Source of the DNA: UMGS1590 sp963558655
Lineage (GTDB): Bacteria; Bacillota; Peptococcia; Peptococcales; Peptococcaceae
DNA length: 64,000 bases
NCBI GenBank assembly: GCA_963558655.1
Contig: CAUWHJ010000011.1
Span: forward strand, 28,352 to 92,351
Direction of reading: 5' to 3'
A model generated the notes under the pieces. It saw only the letters and a list, made by a program, of their open reading frames with translations. It had not been told where the DNA came from and did no database searches. Made by a program: the position numbers and the translations under genes. Of the stretch, positions 25,090 to 32,181 are shown piece by piece. The number at the start of each line of letters is the position of its first letter. Within the stretch, counting starts at the first letter, position 1.

Positions 25090-26628
25090 GTGGAAAACAA
25101 GCAGGAAATGGTCATCGTTGTCGATTTCGGTGGTCAGTACAATCAATTGATTGCGCGTCGTGTGCGTGAATGCAACGTGTATTGCGAAGTCGTGCCATTT
25201 AATAAAGCGCTTGCTGCTATTGAAGAAAAGCAGCCAAAAGGTATTATTTTTACCGGTGGTCCTAATAGCGTTTATGGTGAAGGAGCACCGCAGATTGAAC
25301 GCCGTATCTTTGAACTGGGCATTCCTGTGCTCGGCCTTTGCTATGGTATGCAGCTTATGGCACACACCCTTGGTGGCAAAGTAGAAGCTGCCGATAAGCG
25401 TGAGTTTGGTAAAACGGAAACCAACTTTGATACCACCGCGGCCCTTTTCAAAGGCTTGCCAGAACAGGGGATTACTTGGATGAGTCACGTTGACTATGTG
25501 GCAGATATGCCGGAAGGCTTTGTTCGCATTGCACACACTGCCGACTGCCCAGTGGCTGCGATGGCTAACGTAGAAAAGAAACTTTATGCCATGCAGTATC
25601 ATCCAGAAGTCAACCACACTGAAAACGGCACCGTTATGCTCAAAAACTTCCTCATGGAAGTGTGCCAGTGCGAAGCCGATTGGACCATGGCAAACTATGC
25701 CAAACGTGCCATCGAAGACATTCGCGCTCAAGTGGGTGATGGCAAAGTGTTGCTGGCTCTCTCCGGCGGTGTAGACAGCTCTGTGGCAGCACAGCTCATC
25801 TCTAAAGCCGTAGGCAGCCAGCTGACCTGCATCTTCGTAGACCATGGCCTCATGCGTAAAAACGAAGGCGACGAAGTCGAAGCGGCCTTCAAAGATAGTG
25901 GCATGAACTTTATCCGTGTTGATGCTGCCGATCGCTTCTTAGGTAAGCTCGCCGGTGTTACCGACCCTGAACGCAAACGTAAAATCATCGGCGAAGAATT
26001 TATTCGTGTCTTTGAAGACGAAGGCCGTAAAATTGGCGCTGTTGATTACCTTGCTCAAGGTACCATCTATCCAGACGTTATCGAAAGCGGCAGCGGCGAC
26101 GCAGCCGTCATCAAGAGCCATCACAACGTTGGCGGTTTGCCAGCAGTTGTTGATTTCAAAGGGCTCATTGAACCACTGCGTATGCTCTTCAAAGACGAAG
26201 TACGCCAGCTCGGGATTGAACTCGGCCTTGCCGATTATCTCGTATGGCGCCAGCCATTCCCTGGCCCAGGGCTTGCTATTCGTGTCATGGGTGAAATCAC
26301 CAAGGATAAACTCGACATCCTTCGCGATGCCGACGCCATTTATCGTGAAGAAATCGCCAACGCAGGCCTCGACCGCTCCATTAACCAATACTTCGCCGTA
26401 CTGACCTCGACACGTACCGTTGGCGTCATGGGTGACTTCCGCACCTACGACTATACCCTCGCCCTCCGCGGCGTCACCACCACCGACTTCATGACCGCCG
26501 ACTGGGCACGCATCCCATACGACGTGCTCGATAAAATCTCCAGCCGCATTGTCAACGAAGTCGACCACATCAACCGCATCGTCTACGACATCACCAGCAA
26601 ACCACCATCAACGATTGAGTGGGAATAA
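25090..26628 (+). CDS. guaA: GMP synthase (glutamine-hydrolysing)
   Basis: A 512-residue enzyme converting XMP to GMP. The N-terminal class I amidotransferase has the nucleophile Cys in GLCYGMQLM and His/Glu in YHPEVNHTE. The ATP pyrophosphatase domain has the loop LSGGVDSS, followed by the dimerization domain ending PPSTIEWE. GTG start at 25090. It is in an operon with hpt. No guanine-type riboswitch is visible upstream. Confidence 0.97.
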   Translation: MENKQEMVIVVDFGGQYNQLIARRVRECNVYCEVVPFNKALAAIEEKQPKGIIFTGGPNSVYGEGAPQIERRIFELGIPVLGLCYGMQLMAHTLGGKVEAADKREFGKTETNFDTTAALFKGLPEQGITWMSHVDYVADMPEGFVRIAHTADCPVAAMANVEKKLYAMQYHPEVNHTENGTVMLKNFLMEVCQCEADWTMANYAKRAIEDIRAQVGDGKVLLALSGGVDSSVAAQLISKAVGSQLTCIFVDHGLMRKNEGDEVEAAFKDSGMNFIRVDAADRFLGKLAGVTDPERKRKIIGEEFIRVFEDEGRKIGAVDYLAQGTIYPDVIESGSGDAAVIKSHHNVGGLPAVVDFKGLIEPLRMLFKDEVRQLGIELGLADYLVWRQPFPGPGLAIRVMGEITKDKLDILRDADAIYREEIANAGLDRSINQYFAVLTSTRTVGVMGDFRTYDYTLALRGVTTTDFMTADWARIPYDVLDKISSRIVNEVDHINRIVYDITSKPPSTIEWE

Positions 26629-26640
26629 GATAAAGTTTCA

Positions 26641-26677
26641 AAAGCCCGAGCATGGTATCATATGCTCAGGCTTTTTT
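26641..26677 (+). terminator. Terminator after guaA
   Basis: Stem AAAGCC-GAGCAT / ATGCTC-GGCTTT with one mismatch and a T run. Confidence 0.85.
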
Positions 26678-26704
26678 CATATCTTCTGAAAGGAGAATGG
26701 CTGC

Positions 26705-27475
26705 ATGGATCTGCATTTGAATAATGAATTGGCGGATCAATATTCGTCACTTTCACAGATATCGAGAGTAATTACAGAAGATTGGGTTAGGCGTAATATG
26801 TTTTGTCCACGTTGTGGAAGTCCTTATATCGAAGCTTTCGAAAACAATCGACCCGTTGCTGATTTTTTCTGTCCGAGATGTAAAAACGAATTTGAGTTAA
26901 AAAGCAAGAACGGCGCTTTTGGTAAAAAAGTCGTAGATGGTTCTTATGATGCAATGATTGAAAGAATCACACATAATAATAATCCAGATTTTCTGTTTTT
27001 ATCGTATTCATTGGATACATGGATGGTTGAAAAACTGGTATTTATTCCAAAATCTTTTTTTACTCCGACTACCATCGAAAAGAGAAAACCGTTATCTTCT
27101 AACGCTCGTCGGGCAGGTTGGATAGGGTGCAATATTTTACTGCAGCAAATTCCGAAGCAAGGACAGATAAATCTTATTTCGGATGGACGCATATTGGCAA
27201 AAGATTTCGTTATTCAGTATGTAACTAAGATGGAGCAATTGACGGTAAATGATATGGGTCAGCGTAGTTGGCTTATGGATGTCTTATGGTGTATTGATAA
27301 AATTTCTTCTTCAGTTTTTGAATTAAAAGAAGTATACGCCTTTGAAAATGAATTAAAAATAAGACATCCTCAAAATAATAATATTCAAGCAAAACTTAGA
27401 CAGCAGTTACAATATTTAAGAGATAAAGGATATATTGAATTTCTTGGTGGTGGGAAATATAGAAAGTTAATGTAA
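26705..27475 (+). CDS. dpnC: DpnI-like methyl-directed (type IIM) restriction endonuclease
   Basis: A 256-residue protein clearly related to DpnI, which cuts GATC when the adenine is methylated. The zinc ribbon (Cys34, Cys37, Cys56, Cys59) surrounds the PD-(D/E)xK site Asp53, Glu64, Lys66 (VADFFCPRCKNEFELKSK). The C-terminal winged-helix domain (RQQLQYLRDKGYIEFLGGGKYRKL) is the second methyl-DNA reader in DpnI. The gene is more AT-rich than its neighbours and stands alone, with no dpnD or methylase beside it, which points to horizontal gain. The sequence-to-function link is strong, but specificity is inferred. Confidence 0.92.
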   Translation: MDLHLNNELADQYSSLSQISRVITEDWVRRNMFCPRCGSPYIEAFENNRPVADFFCPRCKNEFELKSKNGAFGKKVVDGSYDAMIERITHNNNPDFLFLSYSLDTWMVEKLVFIPKSFFTPTTIEKRKPLSSNARRAGWIGCNILLQQIPKQGQINLISDGRILAKDFVIQYVTKMEQLTVNDMGQRSWLMDVLWCIDKISSSVFELKEVYAFENELKIRHPQNNNIQAKLRQQLQYLRDKGYIEFLGGGKYRKLM

Positions 27476-27535
27476 TGTGAGAAATAGATCAAAAAGTATA
27501 CTATTTCATGTATTTTCGAGAAAGGAAGAGTGTAA

Positions 27536-28065
27536 ATGAATGCTGTAAAGAAACAGACTAGTCTCTATGCTTGCTTTATTTTCCGCAGTATTTTGCCGGA
27601 GGAAGCGGAGCAGGCTGTAGCGATTGAGACGGAATGTTTTCCACCGCATGAAGCTTGCAAGCCAGAGATTATGCGGGCGCGTGTGGCTGTGGCAGCAGAC
27701 CGTTTTCTGGTGGCGGTGGATCGTAAAACGGGGAAAATTGCTGGCTTTGTGGATGGCCTTGCGACGAACGATGAGGTTTTGCGTGATGCAATATATATTG
27801 ATGCACAGTTACATGAGCCACAGGGGCGCAATGTAATGATTCTTGGGGTGAATGTGCTGCCTGCTTATCGCCGACAAGGGCTTGCGCGAGAGATGGTAGC
27901 GCAGTTTTGCAACGCGAAAAGGTGCGTGGCACAAGACGTGTGATTCTCACTTGTTTGGAACATCGCGTGGCGATGTATGAAGGCTTTGGGTTTCACGTTG
28001 TTGGCCATTCAGATTCCACATGGGGTGATGAGGAATGGATCGAGATGGATGTTCGTTTGAATTGA
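27536..28065 (+). pseudogene. GNAT-family acetyltransferase, frameshifted
   Basis: The first frame (27536-27943) encodes an N-acetyltransferase core, with acetyl-CoA loop VNVLPAYRRQGLAREMV, and then stops early. The next frame continues the fold directly (RRVILTCLEHRVAMYEGFGFHVVG...) to a stop at 28063-28065. Adding one T to the T4 run at 27905-27908 restores one protein of about 176 residues reading ...AQFLQREKVRGTRRVILTC. This is either a recent homopolymer deletion or a sequencing error. Confidence 0.8.
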
Positions 28066-28106
28066 AAAAAGCTGTGCCTTTGTTTTTATGAAGGCACAGC
28101 TTTTTT
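28065..28106 (+). terminator. Terminator after the acetyltransferase
   Basis: Stem AAAAAAGCTGTGCCTT / AAGGCACAGCTTTTTT. Confidence 0.88.
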
Positions 28107-28203
28107 GTGGAAATAGAAAAGATAGCAGTCTGTTGTTTTTGGTATGGGCCTTGTATAATAGAAGAAGGAGATAAATGCTGCAATGTTGAAAGGAGAATAA
28201 ACC

Positions 28204-29319
28204 ATGAAAAAATTTGGTTTTGGTTTGATGCGTTTGCCACTTTTGGATCCAGCGGATACAACGAGTGTAGATATTGAGATGGTGAAGCGGATGGCAGATG
28301 CCTTTCTAGCGGAAGGTTTTTCGTATTTTGATACGGCGGCTTGTTATCACGATGGTCATAGTGAAATTGCTTTTCGTGAAGCTGTGGCAAAGCGTTATCC
28401 ACGAGATGCTTTTACCATTACGGATAAGTTGACAATGTTTATGCTGGAAAAACCAGAAGAGATGCCAGGATTTTTTGACGGACAGTTGGAACGCTTGGGG
28501 GTTGATTATATTGATTACTACTGGCTCCATGGTATGGAATACAGTTCCTATCCAAAGGCAGAGGCGTTTCATGCATTTGAATTTGTGCAGAAGTTAAAAG
28601 AAGAAGGTAAGGTGAAGCATCTGGGCTTCTCTTTCCATGGTGATGCCAAGTTGCTGGATGAGATTTTGACCAAACATCCAGAGATGGAATATGTACAGTT
28701 ACAATTGAACTATTTGGATTGGGATGATGCACAGGTACAGTCTCGCCTTTGTTATGAGGTGGCGACAAAGCACGGCAAACCAGTTATTGTGATGGAACCA
28801 GTCAAGGGTGGCGCTCTGGCAACGATTCCAGAGGAAGCAGAAAAGTTGCTGCATAACTTTCATCCAGATTGGTCGCCGGCATCTTGGGCAGTGCGTTTTG
28901 CGGCCACACCGGATAACATTATGATGGTGCTTTCAGGTATGAGTAACGAGGCACAAATGGCTGACAATCTCAGTTACATGAAAGATTTCCAGCCAATCAC
29001 CGAAGAAGAGGCTGCGGTCATCGAGCAAGCAAAGGTGATTATTCAAAAAACCATTGCCATTCCTTGCACCGCTTGCCGTTACTGCATTGATGGCTGCCCA
29101 CAACACATTGCGATTCCTGACTATTTTGGCCTTTATAATGATATTCACCGTTTTGGCCCATCGCAAATGGGCAATGCACGTCATCGGCTGGGTAAACTCG
29201 CTGAAAAGAACGGAAAACCATCAGATTGTATCAAATGTGGTGTGTGTGAAACAAGATGTCCACAGCATTTGACCATTCGTGATTATTTAGAGAAAGTGGC
29301 AGCCGTGTTGGAAGGCTAA
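28204..29319 (+). CDS. Aldo/keto reductase with C-terminal ferredoxin domain
   Basis: A 371-residue protein. Residues 1-270 are an aldo/keto reductase barrel: the catalytic tyrosine lies in YFDTAACYHDGHSE, and DYYWLHGM and VMEPVKGGALA follow. The C-terminal part holds two 4Fe-4S clusters (CTACRYCIDGCP and CIKCGVCETRCP). This fusion is common in anaerobic Clostridia; the physiological substrate is unknown. It is monocistronic, with AAAGGAG upstream and a terminator downstream. Confidence 0.9.
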   Translation: MKKFGFGLMRLPLLDPADTTSVDIEMVKRMADAFLAEGFSYFDTAACYHDGHSEIAFREAVAKRYPRDAFTITDKLTMFMLEKPEEMPGFFDGQLERLGVDYIDYYWLHGMEYSSYPKAEAFHAFEFVQKLKEEGKVKHLGFSFHGDAKLLDEILTKHPEMEYVQLQLNYLDWDDAQVQSRLCYEVATKHGKPVIVMEPVKGGALATIPEEAEKLLHNFHPDWSPASWAVRFAATPDNIMMVLSGMSNEAQMADNLSYMKDFQPITEEEAAVIEQAKVIIQKTIAIPCTACRYCIDGCPQHIAIPDYFGLYNDIHRFGPSQMGNARHRLGKLAEKNGKPSDCIKCGVCETRCPQHLTIRDYLEKVAAVLEG

Positions 29320-29370
29320 AAAAAATGCGTAACATTTTCACAAAGAGATGAAAATGTTGCGCATTTTTTG
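29320..29370 (+). terminator. Terminator after the aldo/keto reductase
   Basis: Stem AAAAAATGCGTAACATTTTCA with its near-complement TGAAAATGTTGCGCATTTTTT. Confidence 0.88.
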
Positions 29371-29380
29371 TTTGTCAGGA

Positions 29381-29438
29381 TTGACAGAAAGCAATGGGCG
29401 TGCTATTTTATATTTAACAATTAACCTAAATGTTAAAT
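29381..29438 (+). promoter_or_regulatory. Promoter and operator of the ArsR-SdpI operon
   Basis: TTGACA (29381-29386), 17 bp, TATTTT (29404-29409). The inverted repeat ATTTAACA (29412-29419) / TGTTAAAT (29431-29438) covers the expected start site, fitting autorepression by the ArsR-type protein. Confidence 0.78.
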
Positions 29439-29455
29439 GAAAGGCGGCGCGATGT

Positions 29456-29749
29456 ATGAGTTTACAACATACACTCAAAGCACTGGCAGACCCAACTCGC
29501 CGTGATATCTTGAATTTGCTCAAACAGGGACGTCTCTCTGCAGGAGAAATTGGTGAGAAGTTTCCTGTCACAGCGGCTTCCATTTCGCGGCATTTGTCGG
29601 TGCTCAAAGAGGCAGAGCTGATTCGTGATCAACGAGAAGGCAAATACATTTATTATGAGCTCAATGCTTCGGTTTTGGAAGAGGTGATGCTCTGGCTGGC
29701 CTCATTGAAGGGAGAGGGTGACCATGAAAAAGTGGATAATAGCATATAA
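29456..29749 (+). CDS. ArsR/SdpR-family autorepressor
   Basis: A 97-residue winged-helix protein with LKALADPTRRDILNLL and the recognition helix TAASISRHLSVLKEAELI. It is of the SdpR subtype, lacking metal-binding cysteines. Its 3' end overlaps the SdpI-like gene by 26 bases. In Bacillus the SdpR/SdpI pair responds to a peptide toxin, with SdpI sequestering the repressor at the membrane; the same logic is possible here. Confidence 0.88.
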   Translation: MSLQHTLKALADPTRRDILNLLKQGRLSAGEIGEKFPVTAASISRHLSVLKEAELIRDQREGKYIYYELNASVLEEVMLWLASLKGEGDHEKVDNSI

Positions 29750-30752
29750 GGAAACGCTTATTTTTACCTCATTGGTGATTCTGATCCCCATGTTTACAAG
29801 CGCGTTGATCTGGCATCAGTTTGAAGGTTTTCCACTTGGTATGCTGGTGACCCATTGGCTTGTCTTGCTCTTTATTTTGCATGACCGACAAAATACTGAG
29901 CAAACGCCTAGCGTCATTCGTTTTGTTTTCTGGATCATGCCGGTGGTGTCGCTCATTGTGGGTGCCATACAGGCATTGGCGCGGACAAACTTTGACGGTG
30001 GCACATTGGCAACAACGGTTCTGTTTTTTGCCTATGGCTTGCTTTTTCTTGCACTGGGCAATCTATTACCTAAAGTGCGGCAGAACAGCACCATCGGTAT
30101 CAGAATCAAATGGACACTTGAAAATGAGGAAAACTGGAATGCCACCCATCGTTTCAGTGGTAAGGTTTGGGTTTGTTGTGGGCTTCTTGGCATGATCTGT
30201 GCTCTTTTTGTAGAAAGTGCTATTGCCTGGGTTCTTTTTAGCCTTGATGTCATTGCTTTGGCGCTTCTCCCGATGCTGTATTCTTATCGTTATTATCGCA
30301 GGCAACTTAACGATGGAAAAGTGGCACTAAGCCCTGTTTCTCGTAAAGGTGTTGTGATTGTAGCGTGCATTATGGTTTTACTGGCTGCTTTTGTTGGATG
30401 GTCGCTCTTGAGTGGCAGCCTAACCACAACTTTAGAGGACGAAGCCATTCATGTGGAAGCAGGCGGTTGGAAAGACCTCACCATTGCCTATGATGATATT
30501 GATGACATCACATACTTTGCGTATGACCCAAGTAAAAACGTAGAGGATGCGCGCGTGGGCGGTTTTGGCAACTTGCGTTTTGCCATGGGCAATTTTGAAA
30601 ATAGCCTCTATGGTCGATACATTCGCTATACTTATGTAGATTGTGACGCTTGCGTTACTCTCAAGGTGGATGATAAAACCATCGTTCTGAATGAAGTTGA
30701 TGAAGCAGCCACTAAGAATTTGTATGAACGACTCTTAGAGAAAGTAGAATAA
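29724..30752 (+). CDS. SdpI-family membrane immunity/sensor protein
   Basis: A 342-residue protein with N-terminal membrane helices of DUF1648 type, then the SdpI signature WNATHRFSGKVWVCCGLLG with further spans. An extracytoplasmic or cytosolic beta-rich C-terminal domain (about residues 235-342) looks like a bacterial PH-type fold. The start at 29724 is preferred over GTG 29718 because GGAG then lies 9 bases upstream. It is coupled to the upstream ArsR gene. Relatives confer immunity to peptide toxins; no toxin gene is visible here. Confidence 0.82.
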   Translation: MKKWIIAYKETLIFTSLVILIPMFTSALIWHQFEGFPLGMLVTHWLVLLFILHDRQNTEQTPSVIRFVFWIMPVVSLIVGAIQALARTNFDGGTLATTVLFFAYGLLFLALGNLLPKVRQNSTIGIRIKWTLENEENWNATHRFSGKVWVCCGLLGMICALFVESAIAWVLFSLDVIALALLPMLYSYRYYRRQLNDGKVALSPVSRKGVVIVACIMVLLAAFVGWSLLSGSLTTTLEDEAIHVEAGGWKDLTIAYDDIDDITYFAYDPSKNVEDARVGGFGNLRFAMGNFENSLYGRYIRYTYVDCDACVTLKVDDKTIVLNEVDEAATKNLYERLLEKVE

Positions 30753-30804
30753 TAAAAAACGTGTAGGATCTTTGCAAGAATGGCAAAGCCCTGCGCGTTT
30801 TTTT
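30753..30804 (+). terminator. Terminator after the SdpI-like gene
   Basis: An imperfect long hairpin AAAAACGTGTAGG...CTTTGC / GGCAAAG...CCTGCGCGTTTTTTT. Confidence 0.75.
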
Positions 30805-30806
30805 AT

Positions 30807-30834
30807 TTGCTCTGCATAGGAGGTATGGTATAAT
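30807..30834 (+). promoter_or_regulatory. Extended -10 promoter of the structured RNA
   Basis: TTGCTC (30807-30812) and TATAAT (30829-30834) preceded by TGG (an extended -10). The start site is predicted near 30841, exactly where the long closing stem of the RNA begins. Confidence 0.75.
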
Positions 30835-30840
30835 GATTAT

Positions 30841-31053
30841 GCTACACACTATACTCATAATGGAATAACTGTAAGTATCTACTTTCTCGTGATGTAGGTA
30901 AAGTGTGCGCTTTTGGTGAAAGCGTACACTCTGACATCATAGTCACTTTGCGTACATTTCGCGGGAAAAGGTGAGTATAGGCGTGTAGTAACCCTAATGT
31001 CAGAGCTTGTATGTTTTTCATGCGTGGTTCTGCAAGGGGCCACGCTTTTTTTA
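30841..31053 (+). ncRNA. Candidate 6S-like structured RNA
   Basis: No protein is encoded. The first bases CTACACACTATACTCA (30842-30857) pair with TGAGTATAGGCGTGTAG (30972-30988), one bulge apart. Inside, a large two-sided bubble (about 32 nt on the left, about 30 nt on the right) leads to a long terminal stem with GTGATGT...ACATCA and GTGTGCGCTTT/AAAGCGTACAC. A single rod with a central bubble, starting at the transcript 5' end, is the architecture of 6S RNA. An intrinsic terminator ends the transcript. It could instead be a leader of the LysR gene that follows. Confidence 0.55.
31022..31053 (+). terminator. Terminator of the structured RNA
   Basis: Stem GCGTGG (31022-31027) / CCACGC (31040-31045) followed by seven T. 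It lies upstream of the LysR start, so the RNA is a separate or attenuated transcript. Confidence 0.82.
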
Positions 31054-31085
31054 TTGAGAAAAATGGTTTTAGGAGGAGAACTTCA

Positions 31086-32012
31086 ATGCGTACTGAGTGG
31101 TTGAAATATTTTTTAGATATTGCAAAATCAGGTTCGTTGCATCTTTCCGCAGAGAAGTTTTATATTTCTCAACCGGCTCTAGGGAAAGCTATTGCTTCTT
31201 TGGAGCAAGAATTAGGTTATCCTTTGTTTGATCGGACAAATACTGGGATGCAATTAACTGAACTTGGCAGAAAAACGCTTCCGATTGCAAGAGAGGTATT
31301 GAGTCAGTTAGAGCAATGCGAAATTTTAAAGCAGGAGCATTATGCACAACCGACTTCTGATCTTGAGGGTGAATTAAATATTGTAACAGTGCCTACGATA
31401 GGAACAGGTATCATGCCAGTTATTATACAATCTTTTGGACAAAAGTATCCTAAAGTTAGGTTGTCGATTTTAGAAACGAATACAGAATTAGGTTTAGAAC
31501 AGTTGTATAAAGGACGTAGTGATTTAGGGCTTTTAGTAGTTTTTGATACAGATCCTTTTCCGAAAGAATATCAGTATGAACTTTTATGGGAAGAACAACT
31601 TTATGCGTTCATGCGAAAAGATAATGCTTTAGCAAAGAAAAAGTCTATTACATGGAATACATTGAAAAAATATCCATTAGCTATTATGTCTTATCGGCAA
31701 GATGACTTCACGACAGTAGAACATTTGATTGAAAATGAGGAAAAAGGCTTAGATATCGCTTTACGAACAAATAATGTTGCCTTATTAAGAAGCTATGTGT
31801 TGAGTAGCGATTCCATAGGACTAGCCCATACGGCGTATATTTTAGAAAGGGAATATCAGAAATACTTTTTGTCAGGTGCAGTTTTTATTCCGATTGCAAA
31901 TTCGCCATCAAGTAGATTTATTGCCATTTATCATTCTGGCAATGAAAAGATACCGCTTATTAGAACATTTATCGATGAAATGATGACGATTATTCATGAA
32001 CGATACAAATAG
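31086..32012 (+). CDS. LysR-family transcriptional regulator
   Basis: A 308-residue LysR protein with the N-terminal HTH (YFLDIAKSGSLHLSAEKFYISQPALGKAIASLEQELGYPLFDRT) and a C-terminal effector domain. The start is ATG 31086 with AGGAGGAGA upstream. It is AT-rich like the following two genes. It is probably the activator of the adjacent phosphatase-transporter pair; the inducer is unknown. Confidence 0.9.
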   Translation: MRTEWLKYFLDIAKSGSLHLSAEKFYISQPALGKAIASLEQELGYPLFDRTNTGMQLTELGRKTLPIAREVLSQLEQCEILKQEHYAQPTSDLEGELNIVTVPTIGTGIMPVIIQSFGQKYPKVRLSILETNTELGLEQLYKGRSDLGLLVVFDTDPFPKEYQYELLWEEQLYAFMRKDNALAKKKSITWNTLKKYPLAIMSYRQDDFTTVEHLIENEEKGLDIALRTNNVALLRSYVLSSDSIGLAHTAYILEREYQKYFLSGAVFIPIANSPSSRFIAIYHSGNEKIPLIRTFIDEMMTIIHERYK

Positions 32013-32026
32013 AGTATTATAATGTA

Positions 32027-32052
32027 AAACCAGGCATTTTGCTTGGTTTTTT
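32027..32052 (+). terminator. Terminator after lysR-type gene
   Basis: Stem AAAACCAGGC / GCTTGGTTTT with one G-T pair and a T run. Confidence 0.82.
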
Positions 32053-32181
32053 TGTTTGCCGTGATAACCAATGTTTTTTACATGGAACAGGGTAAAAAAT
32101 CTTCGCTTCTATTCATAACAGGGGTTCTCTCTTATTATATAAATATGAATTATCCAAAATATAAATAAGGAGCGTGCAGTA

